The notes under the pieces: model-generated
What the model saw: only the letters and a program-made list of their open reading frames with translations
What the model was told of the DNA's origin: nothing
Database searches by the model: none
NCBI GenBank assembly: GCA_965247065.1
Contig: CBDFGN010000006.1
Location: forward strand, 930,001 to 994,000
Reading direction: 5' to 3'
Source: CBDFGN01 sp965247065
GTDB lineage: Bacteria > Bacteroidota > Bacteroidia > Cytophagales > Cyclobacteriaceae
DNA length: 64,000 nucleotides
In this document: positions 8,749 through 17,193 of the stretch, piece after piece
Position numbering within the stretch: position 1 is the first letter of the stretch
How the letters are laid out: the number at the start of each line of letters is the position of its first letter
Made by a program: the position numbers and the translations under genes

Positions 8749-9093
8749 ATGGATAAGCGAAAAAAGGTGCTAAAAGATATGGGAGCTGTGAGTCACACTG
8801 ATCATATCGAAAAGAAGTATGGTAAGAAGGGATCTGAAAAAAGAGAAAAGTTTGAAAATGAACTTCAATTAGAAATAATTGGAGAGACCCTTAAAAAGAT
8901 CAGGAAGGAACAAAATGTCACTCAAAGTCAACTTGCCAAATTGATGGGAAGTGACAAAACTTATATTTCAAGGATCGAAAACAATGTTAAGACTCAACGA
9001 ATTGATACTATAGTAAGATTCTTAATGGGCCTAGAATCCAAACTAACCCTAAAAATAAACACACCGCGAGGGGAGTATCAAATGGAATTATAA
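8749..9093 (+). CDS. XRE-family antitoxin (HigA-like)
   Basis: A 114-residue protein with a lysine-rich N-terminus and one Cro/C1-type HTH at about residues 48-105 (LKKIRKEQNVTQSQLAKLMGSDKTYISRIENN). The short C-terminal strand LTLKINTPRGEYQMEL could pair with the toxin. Its position right after the Gp49-like toxin defines the pair. Known: such antitoxins bind the toxin and repress the operon. The identical copy is at 25321-25665, so the cell carries two doses of the same addiction pair. Confidence 0.82.
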   Translation: MDKRKKVLKDMGAVSHTDHIEKKYGKKGSEKREKFENELQLEIIGETLKKIRKEQNVTQSQLAKLMGSDKTYISRIENNVKTQRIDTIVRFLMGLESKLTLKINTPRGEYQMEL

Positions 9094-9108
9094 ATATGCC
9101 CAGCCCAT

Positions 9109-9333
9109 GTGGGTGGCCGGCCGAAAGGATTATCCCAGGACGCAGAGACTACGGCCATTGCAGCTGAATCCTTATACAACCAAGAAAACCTAAGCGTTAA
9201 CCAGATCACCCAAAAGCTGGGGATCTCTAGAAGCACCCTCTACTCTTACCTGCGCCAGAGGGGAGTGCAGATCAATACCTACCAAAAAGACCGGATAGGA
9301 AAATCATTATTGTACAATTCCGGCATACACTGA
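9109..9333 (+). pseudogene. orphan C-terminal HTH of a serine recombinase
   Basis: From a GTG at 9109 the frame reads 74 residues beginning with the recombinase hinge MGGRPKG and continuing with a full HTH (LSVNQITQKLGISRSTLYSYLRQRGV). It is a paralogue, not a copy, of the HTH of the recombinase at 7637: motif positions agree but most residues differ. No catalytic domain precedes it. It is either a remnant of a second recombinase or an alternative tail that can be joined to the catalytic domain through the shared 20-bp hinge repeat. Identical copy at 25081-25305. Confidence 0.75.
9111..9130 (+). repeat. hinge repeat, downstream copy
   Basis: Second copy of GGGTGGCCGGCCGAAAGGAT in direct orientation to 8044-8063, 1067 bp apart. 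Recombination between them would delete the toxin-antitoxin pair and fuse the recombinase to the second HTH in frame. Confidence 0.9.
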
Positions 9334-9390
9334 TAAGGCAGCCCCATTTTTAAGCTTCCCTAAACACTAGTACCATTAGCAGTAAATCAC

Positions 9391-9765
9391 CTATTGAGGT
9401 GGCCTGGACGGTATTTCTGCATCGTGGTAATAACGCTTAATGAATTGCCGGGATCTGCGGGAATAGACATTGAAGTAATACCAATCTACATTTTGCCGAT
9501 CCAGGTATTTTGCATAATCGGTCAGCCGGTGAACATACTTCATAAAGCCAATTTTTTCACCATCCTTTTCCCCTGGCTTGTGTCTGAAAGCTACACAGCA
9601 AAAATCGTTGTCGTTTTGAAAATCCCTTGACACTTGGTTTTGAAATATTGATCCAAATTTACTAAATTGAAGAAAAAAGGGAGACCTTTTTAGAGGAGCT
9701 AATCTTGTTGATAGTTCCTCTTTTTTTTCCTTCCATCCTCGTGGCGTCGATGCAATGCTGGCCAC
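9391..9765 (-). CDS. hypothetical protein in the long repeat
   Basis: A 124-residue frame from a GTG at 9765; the frame stays open about 20 codons further upstream (RKKIAREKKTVRLWNVA), so the true start may be earlier. The protein is basic and aromatic, with segments FFLQFSKFGSIFQNQVSRDF and NVDWYYFNVYSRRSRQFIKRYY. I recognise no family and see no signal or membrane segment. It faces the recombinase operon. It could be a passenger gene or the remnant of a transposon protein. Identical copy at 24649-25023. Confidence 0.45.
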   Translation of the reverse strand: MASIASTPRGWKEKKEELSTRLAPLKRSPFFLQFSKFGSIFQNQVSRDFQNDNDFCCVAFRHKPGEKDGEKIGFMKYVHRLTDYAKYLDRQNVDWYYFNVYSRRSRQFIKRYYHDAEIPSRPPQ

Positions 9766-9822
9766 ATTCCAGAGTCTAACTGTTTTCTTTTCACGGGCAA
9801 TTTTTTTTCTTTTTAAATCCTG

Positions 9823-9851
9823 CCCTTAAATGACTGGACAGTTTTAAGGGG
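9823..9851. repeat. IS3-type terminal sequence at the repeat edge
   Basis: The sequence around GACTGGACAGTTTTAAGGGG matches, on the opposite strand, the end of the IS3 element at 16351-16376 (AAAACTGTCCAGTCATTTAAGG) and is copied at 24563-24591. It marks an old IS3 end inside the long repeat. Confidence 0.55.
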
Positions 9852-9958
9852 TCAACTATTAGTTCTCACAATTAAAGTTAATCCCCAACTGTCAGATTAA
9901 ATCGTAGCTACTTCAATTTACTACTTTCACGTGTTGCTAATTGAGGGAAGCTTACGGA

Positions 9959-10243
9959 CACAGCCACTACAGAACTGGAGCCTTACCGTGTCCTAGTTAT
10001 CGATTTGGTTTGAGGGTACACTGAAGCTAACTTTATAGCAACAATGTTGAAATATGGAAAACGCTTCCCTCAGGCTCACACATGTTTCCCACATTCCAAC
10101 ATCTCAACAACTGACACAGTTTATTTTACAGACCCGGGATTATATTTTGCACCGCTCTCCGAAGATGTTAATAAATTGATTCACCACCAAACTCCAATTT
10201 CTTACCGGGAACGTCCACTTGCTAATACACAATTTATTAATAA
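9959..10243. other. intergenic, repeat border to symporter 3' end
   Basis: Unique sequence just inside arm 1. I find no gene, hairpin or RNA here that I can support. Confidence 0.4.
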
Positions 10244-11755
10244 TCAATTGTTTATAATTCTAGGCTCAACCTTACTGTTTTTAATATTATCCTGGAAAAA
10301 TAAACTTGCTATATACCCTACCAGAAACATAGTTACATGACTCACGAATCCTATTAAAAATGGATGCAGAGTATAATTAAAAGTTCCTAAATCGACAACA
10401 TCATTTCCTGTTAACGATGCCCATGAAGTAACAAGAATAGTAACAACTATAGCAGTAGTAACTCCTTTAAGGTTAGCTTTTTTGCTTAATACCGCTAATA
10501 GAACTAAGCCTAACATTCCACCGACAAATATGGAAAGTACAGTAAAATAAATCACTAAGACCTGGGAGGTTTTTGTTACAAGCCACATGGCTAATAATAA
10601 AGTTAAAATACCTGCTATAATTAGAGCAATTCTTGCAATTCGTAATCTTGTCCGAGTATTTCCATTACCTATCCTTGAATACAGGTCTGTTGTAAATACT
10701 GTTGAAATGCTGTTTAATCCACTTGAGATTGTGGACATTGCAGCAGAGGCCAAAGCAACCAATATTAAACCTTTAACTCCCCTGGGCAATTCAGTCATTA
10801 TAAAATAAGGGAATACCTGATCCGGGTTATTCGCGATTTCTTGTGGTAGAATGTTATTTCCAAAAGTATAATATCCCCATAGTGTTGTACCTATAAGAAA
10901 GAACAATCCCCAAACTGGTACGCATGCAATACCGCTAATCAGAGTCCAACGGACAGCTTCCTTAGTACTTTTAGCCGTCAGGTAACGTTGGATCATCGTC
11001 TGGTCTGTCCCATAATTATGTCCGTGCTGAGAAAGCCCATATAAGATCATAACCATCACGGTATCTCTTTTTAAGTTAAAGCCTAGTTCGCCTAAATTGA
11101 ATTTGCCAGCTTCCCATGCTTTTTCAAAAATAAAACCAGGCCCTTCAGGACCTTTGAATAAGAGTATACCCAGGCAAATAAGACCACCTCCAATTAGTAC
11201 AACACCTTGTATCACATCCGTCCAGGTCACAGCTTCTATCCCTCCCATTAGTGTATAAAATATTGTGGTTATTCCTATTACAAGAATTAATTGATAAATA
11301 TTCAAACCTGTCATTGTACTTAAGGCTAACGAAAGCACAAAAAATATTACAGCAAGTCTTGAAATATAATAAAGTATAAATGTGAATGCACCATAAGCCC
11401 TTACCACATAACCAAACCTTTTCTCAAAATATTCGTACAAGCTCGATCCGATTACATTCCTGTAAAACGGGACAGCGAAAAGTGCGATTGGATAAATTAC
11501 TATCAATAACAAGAAGTTTGGTGTAAAAAGTACCCAACTGGATGCAAAAGCGGCACCCGGAAATGCAAGAAACGTTATATTGCTGATTAAAGTCGCAATT
11601 AGACCAAGCCCCATTGCCCAGCCTGGTATTCTTTTACTTGCAATGAAAAAATCATCAGTTGATTTCTGCCGTTTAAGGAAATAAACCCCAACACCCAAAA
11701 CACCAACCAGATATGAAATTACTACCAGGTAATCTAAAAAAGAAAATTGTGACAT
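10244..11755 (-). CDS. sodium:solute symporter (SSS family)
   Basis: A 503-residue membrane protein with about 13 hydrophobic segments and no signal peptide, starting MSQFSFLDYLVVISYLVGVLGVGVYF. SSS features include the early ADFFIASKR-like loop (STDDFFIASKRIPGWAMGLGLIATLIS) and the LMGGIEAVTWTDVIQGVVLIGG segment typical of the sugar/sialic-acid/proline branch. It should import a sugar, polyol or carboxylate with sodium across the inner membrane. It is the last gene on the minus strand after dhaK, dhaL and the NHL gene, with IS debris (11827-12260) between, so it may have been part of one operon before that insertion. Substrate not determinable; a C3-C4 keto-sugar precursor would fit DhaK. 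Confidence 0.9.
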   Translation of the reverse strand: MSQFSFLDYLVVISYLVGVLGVGVYFLKRQKSTDDFFIASKRIPGWAMGLGLIATLISNITFLAFPGAAFASSWVLFTPNFLLLIVIYPIALFAVPFYRNVIGSSLYEYFEKRFGYVVRAYGAFTFILYYISRLAVIFFVLSLALSTMTGLNIYQLILVIGITTIFYTLMGGIEAVTWTDVIQGVVLIGGGLICLGILLFKGPEGPGFIFEKAWEAGKFNLGELGFNLKRDTVMVMILYGLSQHGHNYGTDQTMIQRYLTAKSTKEAVRWTLISGIACVPVWGLFFLIGTTLWGYYTFGNNILPQEIANNPDQVFPYFIMTELPRGVKGLILVALASAAMSTISSGLNSISTVFTTDLYSRIGNGNTRTRLRIARIALIIAGILTLLLAMWLVTKTSQVLVIYFTVLSIFVGGMLGLVLLAVLSKKANLKGVTTAIVVTILVTSWASLTGNDVVDLGTFNYTLHPFLIGFVSHVTMFLVGYIASLFFQDNIKNSKVEPRIINN

Positions 11756-11826
11756 AAATTTTACATGGAGTTCTTATAATCCCATTCTTCTAAATGTTGG
11801 ACTTGCAACATTTTTGTGGACAGTTT

Positions 11827-12240
11827 CTAGGCAGCTTTTTTGTAATTCATTAATAGATTTCCATAGACTTCCGGGGATACATATCCCAAGGCGGAATGTC
11901 TTCTCTTTTTGTTGTACCAGATTTCGATGTATTCGAATACGGCCAATTTAGCTTGCTGGATGGTCTGGAATCGGTGATCATAGACCATTTCGATTTTGAT
12001 GGTTTTGAAGAAACTTTCTGCCACCGCATTATCCCAACAGTCCCCTTTTCTACTCATGCTTCTGGACACTTTTTTAAACGATAATTCGTCCAGATGCGCG
12101 TCCAGTTCGCCTTCCAGAGCAGCCTCCAGAAAACTCTTCAGCATCGGGCCGAATGCCCCATCCTTACCGTACAGCGATTTGCCCGAGTGGAACTGCTCTA
12201 GGGCCTTCTTCTTGATACTTAGACGCGGCCGCTCACACAC
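11827..12240 (-). pseudogene. chimeric transposase fragment: IS256 N-terminus joined to IS3 OrfB C-terminus
   Basis: One 137-residue open frame. Residues 1-52 are the start of an IS256-family transposase (FGPMLKSFLEAALEGELDAHL). Residues 55-137 are the end of an IS3 OrfB (RKGDCWDNAVAESFFKTIKIE with the catalytic Glu region, then YNKKRRHSALGYVSPEVYGN). The junction is at TCGTTTAAA (about 12078-12086), a point also found in the IS3 copy at 17035. IS256-like and IS3-like terminal sequences flank it (around 12240-12255 and 11815-11825). The frame is not expected to be functional. Confidence 0.8.
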
Positions 12241-12322
12241 TTAGATGGACAGTGTCAAGCTTCCCAAACAACATTTCAAGTAAACTAATACTATGGCTTC
12301 CTTATCCAATTATCTAACATAT

Positions 12323-13360
12323 TTAAGATAATTTTGCAGTGGATGCAACATAATTAAACTTTTGCATCCGTTTTCCTGTGTGGACCTCCGTTGTATAAGT
12401 ATTGCCCCTGGAATCCACAGCTATGTTATGTATGCATATAAACTGACCCGCATATCGGCCAATCCGACCAAAATGTCCGATCACCTCCAGACTTTCACGA
12501 TGCAATATCCAAACACATTGATTTGTGCCATCTGCAACATAGATTAGTTTTTGTCCTGGACCACTTGAAAAATCAAGATCCCATGCAGCACCATCTCCTG
12601 AGGTTTCTCTGGAAATGAATACCTCCTGAATGAACTTACCATCCTTCTGAAAGACCTGGATGCGGTTGTTCTTTCTGTCGCATACATATACAAGATCATC
12701 ATTAGAAATACGTACTGCATGTACAGGATTTGCAAACTGTAATGGAGAAGATAAGTTTGGGTCGTACGGACCCAAATCAGAATCGTTAGGTTTGCTACCA
12801 TAGGCTCCCCAAAGCCTCTTATATTTTCCCGTGGTGGCATCGAAGACTATAATACGGTGGTTGACATAACCATCGGCAATATATACTTCGTTTGTTTCCC
12901 GATCTACATCGACGTCAGTTGGTCCGCCAAGCAGTGTCGTATCATTGCTTCCTCCTGTTTTGCCGGCCTTACCAATTTGAAGAAGAAGTGTTCCATCCGG
13001 ACGAAATTTTAAAACCTGGTGATCAGTGAACCCACCAATCCATACATTGTCCTCATGATCGATGAAAATTCCATGCTCGCTTTCAGGCCAATTCAAGCCA
13101 TTGTCTGAACCACCCCACGCCTGGATTAGTTTTCCACTAGAATCAAACTCCATTATCGATGGCGCAGGACTATAGGGTAGTTCCTGAGGAAGAAGTTTTG
13201 ATACAGCTTCGTCACTTCCAAGACTTTTAGGTCTATGAATGATCCAGATATGATCTTTTGAATCAATCGCAATACCTGAAACCTGACCAACCAACCAGTT
13301 ATTTGGTAAAGGTTCAGGCCAATATGGATCTACTTTGAATGCGGGAATTGAGGCAATCAC
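12323..13360 (-). CDS. NHL-repeat six-bladed beta-propeller protein, signal peptide missing
   Basis: A 345-residue propeller with repeated strands such as GIFIDHEDNVWIGGFTDHQVLKFRPDGTLLLQIG and IAVDSRGNTYTTEVHTGKRMQKF, the pattern of NHL/peptidyl-hydroxyglycine amidating lyase-like proteins of Bacteroidota and Planctomycetes. The mature N-terminus (FKVDPYWPEPLPNNW) follows within ten residues of a GTG start, and an in-frame stop lies three codons further up, so the usual signal peptide is absent. Either the start was lost or the protein stays in the cytosol. It follows dhaL by 50 bp. Function unknown; lactonase or binding roles are guesses from the fold. Confidence 0.8.
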   Translation of the reverse strand: MIASIPAFKVDPYWPEPLPNNWLVGQVSGIAIDSKDHIWIIHRPKSLGSDEAVSKLLPQELPYSPAPSIMEFDSSGKLIQAWGGSDNGLNWPESEHGIFIDHEDNVWIGGFTDHQVLKFRPDGTLLLQIGKAGKTGGSNDTTLLGGPTDVDVDRETNEVYIADGYVNHRIIVFDATTGKYKRLWGAYGSKPNDSDLGPYDPNLSSPLQFANPVHAVRISNDDLVYVCDRKNNRIQVFQKDGKFIQEVFISRETSGDGAAWDLDFSSGPGQKLIYVADGTNQCVWILHRESLEVIGHFGRIGRYAGQFICIHNIAVDSRGNTYTTEVHTGKRMQKFNYVASTAKLS

Positions 13361-13410
13361 TATTTTATAATTATTAGGAAATTATTAAGAACCAAGTATT
13401 TATTAATACC

Positions 13411-14052
13411 TTAGTATTCCTGAATTATTGCTTCAAGAATTATCACAGCAACCGCACATCCCGGATCAATTTTCCCTTTTGTTTGTTCGCCCAGCCATGA
13501 TGCCCTCCCGATAAGGCTCTTAAGAGGTGTTACGTGGTCACGACCTCTTTTTGCGGCTTCGACCATTTTCATGCTGGCATCTTTAAGAGAGACTCCGGAA
13601 TCTAAAGCGGACTTCAGGGCGTTAGACGCAGGTAAAAGAACATCAAGAACAGTTTTATCATTAAGCTGAGCTTTCCCGCGTTCCTGAATCCCAAAAGTTG
13701 CTGCAAAGAGTATCTCGGGAAGATGAGCAATCGAAATTTGATTATTTCCCTTGGCTTTCTTACCTGCGCGCATGAGAGCCGTAGATATCAATGTCCCAAA
13801 TGATGATGACCCTACACGATTGGCCACTAAACCCGCACCAACAAGAAACTGGCCTATATCCTCGACCTGTGTGGTTGTAACGTACTCGCGTAGTGCCAGT
13901 GCTATCTTTTTCATCGTAATTCCCAGGTCTCCATCTCCAATAGCTTGATCTAGCTCTGTTAGATAATCGTGATTTGTTTCAATATCTCTACAAGCACGTA
14001 AAATAGCTGTTTTGAAGCTGTCTATTGAAAGTGAATTATTCTGAGTATTCAT
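13411..14052 (-). CDS. dhaL: dihydroxyacetone kinase subunit DhaL
   Basis: A 213-residue all-helical DhaL. The Mg-ADP binding acidic motif is at residues 39-42 (GDGD in AIGDGDLGITM), followed by VGSSSFGTLISTALMRAG and the C-terminal DPGCAVAVIIL. DhaL donates phosphate from bound ATP/ADP to the substrate held by DhaK. It lies 13 bp after dhaK. No dhaM or PTS gene is nearby, so it should be an ATP-dependent pair rather than the PEP:PTS-dependent type. Known: such stand-alone DhaK/DhaL pairs also act on tetruloses such as L- or D-erythrulose. Confidence 0.93.
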   Translation of the reverse strand: MNTQNNSLSIDSFKTAILRACRDIETNHDYLTELDQAIGDGDLGITMKKIALALREYVTTTQVEDIGQFLVGAGLVANRVGSSSFGTLISTALMRAGKKAKGNNQISIAHLPEILFAATFGIQERGKAQLNDKTVLDVLLPASNALKSALDSGVSLKDASMKMVEAAKRGRDHVTPLKSLIGRASWLGEQTKGKIDPGCAVAVIILEAIIQEY

Positions 14053-14065
14053 TAGAGTTACATCA

Positions 14066-15067
14066 TTAAAATTGTTTTAAAAAAGGGGTATGTGCAGGTT
14101 CATCTAACAGCATTTTCATCTCATCATCAATTTTGAAAAGTGTAATTGAAAATCCACTCATCTCCATGGATGTTGCAAATTCACCGATATACGCCCTGTG
14201 TATCTTAAGAGAATTATGGGTAAGTATATCATTGACTTTTCTGTATACAATATAAAGCTCTTCAGAAGGTGTAGCGCCCAAACCATTGATCATTACAGCT
14301 AAGGTGTCACCAGAGATGGGTTTAAGTTCGTCTAAAATTGTGTTTATCATTCTTGTCGTAACAGCATCGGCACTTTGCAGTTTTTCCCTGCTTATACCAC
14401 GTTCGCCATGTAAACCCATACCTATCTCCATTTCGTCATCTCCTATTGAAAAAGTTGGTTTTCCAATACTAGGTACAGTACAGGGTGATAAAGCTACTCC
14501 TATAGTTCGAATATTATTAAGTGCCCTTTCTGTAACTGAAACAACTTCTTCCAGTGAGCCACCTTTCGCAGCTTTGGCACCGGCAATTTTAAATGCAAAC
14601 ACCATACCTGCAATACCGCGTCTTTGTTTTGCGTTCGAAGCAGGGGCTGAAGCTACGTCATCAGCAACAAGTATGGTTTTAACCGTGATGCCTTCCATTT
14701 CAGCCAATTCGGCTGCCATATCAAAGTTCATTACATCACCGCCATAATTTCCATAAATGTATAATACACCTTTTGTACTATTGATCTTGCGAGTAACTTC
14801 GAGCATTTGTTCAGCATTTGGTGATGCGAATACATCACCAACAGCACATCCATCGAGCATTCCTTTTCCAACATAACCAATAAAAAGAGGTAAGTGACCC
14901 GATCCGCCACCTGTAGCTATTGCCACTTTTCCGGAAACCGGGGCATCGGCACGAAGAATACAGTGAACGTCTCCGCCAGTAAAAGTAAGATTACCAGGAT
15001 GGGCTTTTAATAAACCATCGAGCATTTCCGTAACAAAATTTTCCGGATTATTAAGGATCCTTTTCAT
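14066..15067 (-). CDS. dhaK: dihydroxyacetone kinase subunit DhaK
   Basis: A 333-residue DhaK. It has the glycine-rich GGGSGHLP (residues 53-60), the GDVFASP segment, and H220 in GMGLHGERG, the histidine that binds the keto-sugar as a hemiaminal. Length and motif order fit the family. It is the first gene of dhaK-dhaL-NHL and probably symporter, all on the minus strand. Substrate is dihydroxyacetone or a four-carbon ketose; the linked secreted propeller protein and symporter suggest an imported compound. A truncated sigma gene lies upstream, so the promoter region is 15068-15269. Confidence 0.93.
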   Translation of the reverse strand: MKRILNNPENFVTEMLDGLLKAHPGNLTFTGGDVHCILRADAPVSGKVAIATGGGSGHLPLFIGYVGKGMLDGCAVGDVFASPNAEQMLEVTRKINSTKGVLYIYGNYGGDVMNFDMAAELAEMEGITVKTILVADDVASAPASNAKQRRGIAGMVFAFKIAGAKAAKGGSLEEVVSVTERALNNIRTIGVALSPCTVPSIGKPTFSIGDDEMEIGMGLHGERGISREKLQSADAVTTRMINTILDELKPISGDTLAVMINGLGATPSEELYIVYRKVNDILTHNSLKIHRAYIGEFATSMEMSGFSITLFKIDDEMKMLLDEPAHTPFLKQF

Positions 15068-15269
15068 AGTTTAATGATTTTGTTGAAGGGTAGCTATAAG
15101 GGGGCTTATGTGTAAATAATTAAAATACAAGGCATGCTATGATTTTTATAATCAAGTTTTTGTATTTTGTTTATCATGTATTAAGCTTTCGGTACATAAT
15201 ATAATATCCATAACGTTATCCAAATACTTGCTCTGAATGTGTGTTTTTTTTTTGAATTAGATATTTTTT
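15068..15269. promoter_or_regulatory. AT-rich leader upstream of dhaK
   Basis: About 200 bp of AT-rich non-coding DNA between the sigma remnant and dhaK. It must hold the dhaK promoter, but no clear box pair can be fixed. Confidence 0.35.
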
Positions 15270-15545
15270 TTAAGTGGACTCAATCGATTTGTTTCTAAAA
15301 TACTTACGGATTGAATTATAGGTAATGGTAAATATATAATTCTTAAAATTTAATTCAATGTTAACCTGTTCATGCTTTTCCCATAAAGTGACAAACACTT
15401 CCTGTACGATCTCAGCTGTATCATAATCTTTAACAAGTCCAAAAGCGAAATTGTAAACTTTTTTGCTGTATTGATGATATATTCTATCAAATGCAGCGAC
15501 ATCCCCAACCTTGAATTCCTTTAATATCACTTTTTCTTCTGACAT
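15270..15545 (-). pseudogene. ECF sigma-70 factor, N-terminal half only
   Basis: From the ATG at 15545 the frame gives region 2 of an ECF sigma factor (EFKVGDVAAFDRIYHQYSKKV, then DYDTAEIVQEVFVTLWEK) and ends after FRNKSIEST. Region 4, which reads the -35 element, is absent: the downstream sequence has stops in all frames. Known: such sigma factors with FecR anti-sigma partners often control susCD pairs in Bacteroidota. Inferred: it once controlled the nearby susC at 17783. Its 5' flank is fused to a truncated IS3 OrfB. Confidence 0.8.
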
Positions 15546-15589
15546 GATAATCCCGACCTTTATCGCCAAAACTGAAACCAAAGGTATTG

Positions 15590-16376
15590 AATGTAGACAT
15601 ATTTAATGTCCATCGTCAAATGCTGCATGGGATAGGAGGCCTCAATCTTGCGGCTCTGGACAAAAGCTCGCTTCCCGCACGTGGAAATACGCTGGCTGGT
15701 ATGCAATAAACGGGCCTCAGACATCAACCGGTACACTTTCTTCTTATTGATGATAAAACCCTGGTCATGCAGCTCCCAGGTCACCTTCTCATAGCCATAA
15801 CAGATGAACTCCTGGCTCAGTATGCTTCGGATCCGACGGACCACCAGCTGATTTTCGACCACTGCTCCGCTGGCCGTAAGCGTATGGGTACTGGGTGGGC
15901 GTCCCCGACGGCCACCGGTGGAAGTATAATACCAACTGCTGGCCGAGATACCCGCCCAGGAGCACAGCCATCGAACCGGAACTATCTGACGGTACTTGAT
16001 CATGACCATTATTTGCGCCGCTCGATCTGTTCGCTTTTTTTTAAAAGCTCACTTTTCACCTCCAGCTCCAGGGCCTGTTTGGCGATGATCTTCTTTAGCC
16101 GTTCATTCTCTTGTTCCAGCGCTCTTAGTTCCGGATCCACCCGGTAGTAGGAAGGGGCCAGTCCGTCAATGCCCTTCTGATCAAACTGATGCTTCCAGCG
16201 ATAAAATAAGCTCTGAGAGATCTTGTGTTCACGGCAGGTGGCCAGCATGCCTTCTGAGTTGGCCTGCTGCAGAATCTTCAACTTCTGCTCTGAACTAAAA
16301 CTTCTTCGTTTCATGGTTGCTCCTTAAATCTAATCTACTAAACTGTTTCTTTAAAACTGTCCAGTCATTTAAGGGG
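15590..16376 (-). mobile_element. IS3-family element, 3' truncated (orfA intact, orfB cut)
   Basis: orfA (16314-16009, 101 residues) has the HTH RRSFSSEQKLKILQQANSEG and the leucine-zipper tail. orfB (16009-about 15590) overlaps its stop and keeps the HTH_21 part and the start of the rve domain (LTMDIKYVYIQ), then stops in foreign sequence next to the sigma remnant. The left terminal sequence ends near 16376 (ACTGTCCAGTCATTTAAGG). It sits in another IS3 orfB that resumes at about 16380. Confidence 0.85.
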
Positions 16377-16379
16377 CTA

Positions 16380-17155
16380 ATACAGCATCTTCTCCAAGAG
16401 CGATGGCAAAAGTTCCGATTCATAAGGGATCACTGCACCGTTTTAGCCATTGAGAAGATGTGTAAGGTATTAAAAGTAAGCCGGAGCGGTTATTACTCCT
16501 GGTTGAGCCGCAAGCCCTCTAACCGGGAAGTTGAGAATAGCCAACTATTGGAACAAATACGGATAATCCATAAAGAAAGCAGGCAGTCCTATGGATCTCC
16601 CCGTATCACAAAGGAATTAAGAGCTCGTCAACTCCAGGCATCCAGGCCCCGGGTAGCCCGGATCATCAAAAGGCCGGTATGCGCAGTAAAATCGTCAAGA
16701 AGTTTAAAGTGACCACCGACTCGAAGCACTCATACCGGGTTGCCGAAAACAAACTTAACCGGGAATTCAAAGTCCATCGCTTAGGTAAAGCCTGGATTTC
16801 CGATATCACCTACATTTTCACTAGGCAGGGCTGGTTATATCTGACCGTTATTCTGGACCTGGCTGATCGGAAGGTCATTGGATGGTCCTTGAGCAGGACC
16901 TTAAAAGCCAGGGATTCGGTTATCCCCGCCTGGAGGATGGCCGTTACCAATAGACCGCTGGTAGGCCCGTTGATCTTTCATTCGGATCGGGGAGTACAGT
17001 ACTGCTGTGATGAGTTTGCCACGGTGTTGGAATCGTTTAAAAAAGTGTCCAGAAGCATGAGTAGAAAAGGGGACTGTTGGGATAATGCGGTGGCAGAAAG
17101 TTTCTTCAAAACCATCAAAATCGAAATGGTCTATGATCACCGATTCCAAACCACA
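16380..17155 (+). pseudogene. IS3-family OrfB, 5' and 3' truncated and frameshifted
   Basis: Two frames of a different IS3 OrfB. The first has IEKMCKVLKVSRSGYYSWLSRK and the HTH_21 region up to RPRVARII. The second (from 16679) has the DDE core: WISDITYIF, HSDRGVQY and the CWDNAVAESFFKTIK region with the last acidic residue. The frame breaks at ATCAAAAGGCC near 16672, one A short of the expected ATCAAAAAGGCC. The 3' end is lost at YDHRFQT, where the hairpin/CCAAA repeat module begins. The missing C-terminus is present in the chimera at 11827. Confidence 0.85.
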
Positions 17156-17163
17156 AAGCTCAA

Positions 17164-17193
17164 CCCTGAAGTATATGAAGTATAACTTCAGGG
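17164..17193. repeat. 30-nt palindrome, copy 1
   Basis: Perfect 9-bp stem CCCTGAAGT/ACTTCAGGG with a 12-nt loop. It recurs at 54296-54325 with one loop difference. Each copy lies about 550-600 bp upstream of a susC start. Confidence 0.85.

Larger units (their letters stand above)
5326..9958. repeat. 4.6-kb inverted repeat, arm 1
   Basis: This 4633-bp block recurs in reverse orientation at 24456-30126. Positions map as 34414 minus p up to an IS982 insertion, and 35452 minus p beyond it. Every protein encoded in both arms is residue-for-residue identical, and the non-coding stretches I compared matched. The left border is inside istA (ATCGGGAAGG starts the match) and the right border is GCTTACGGA. 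Contents in order: istA 3' part, istB, IS21 right end, res-like site, serine recombinase, toxin, antitoxin, orphan HTH, hypothetical gene and an IS3-type end. Confidence 0.95.
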
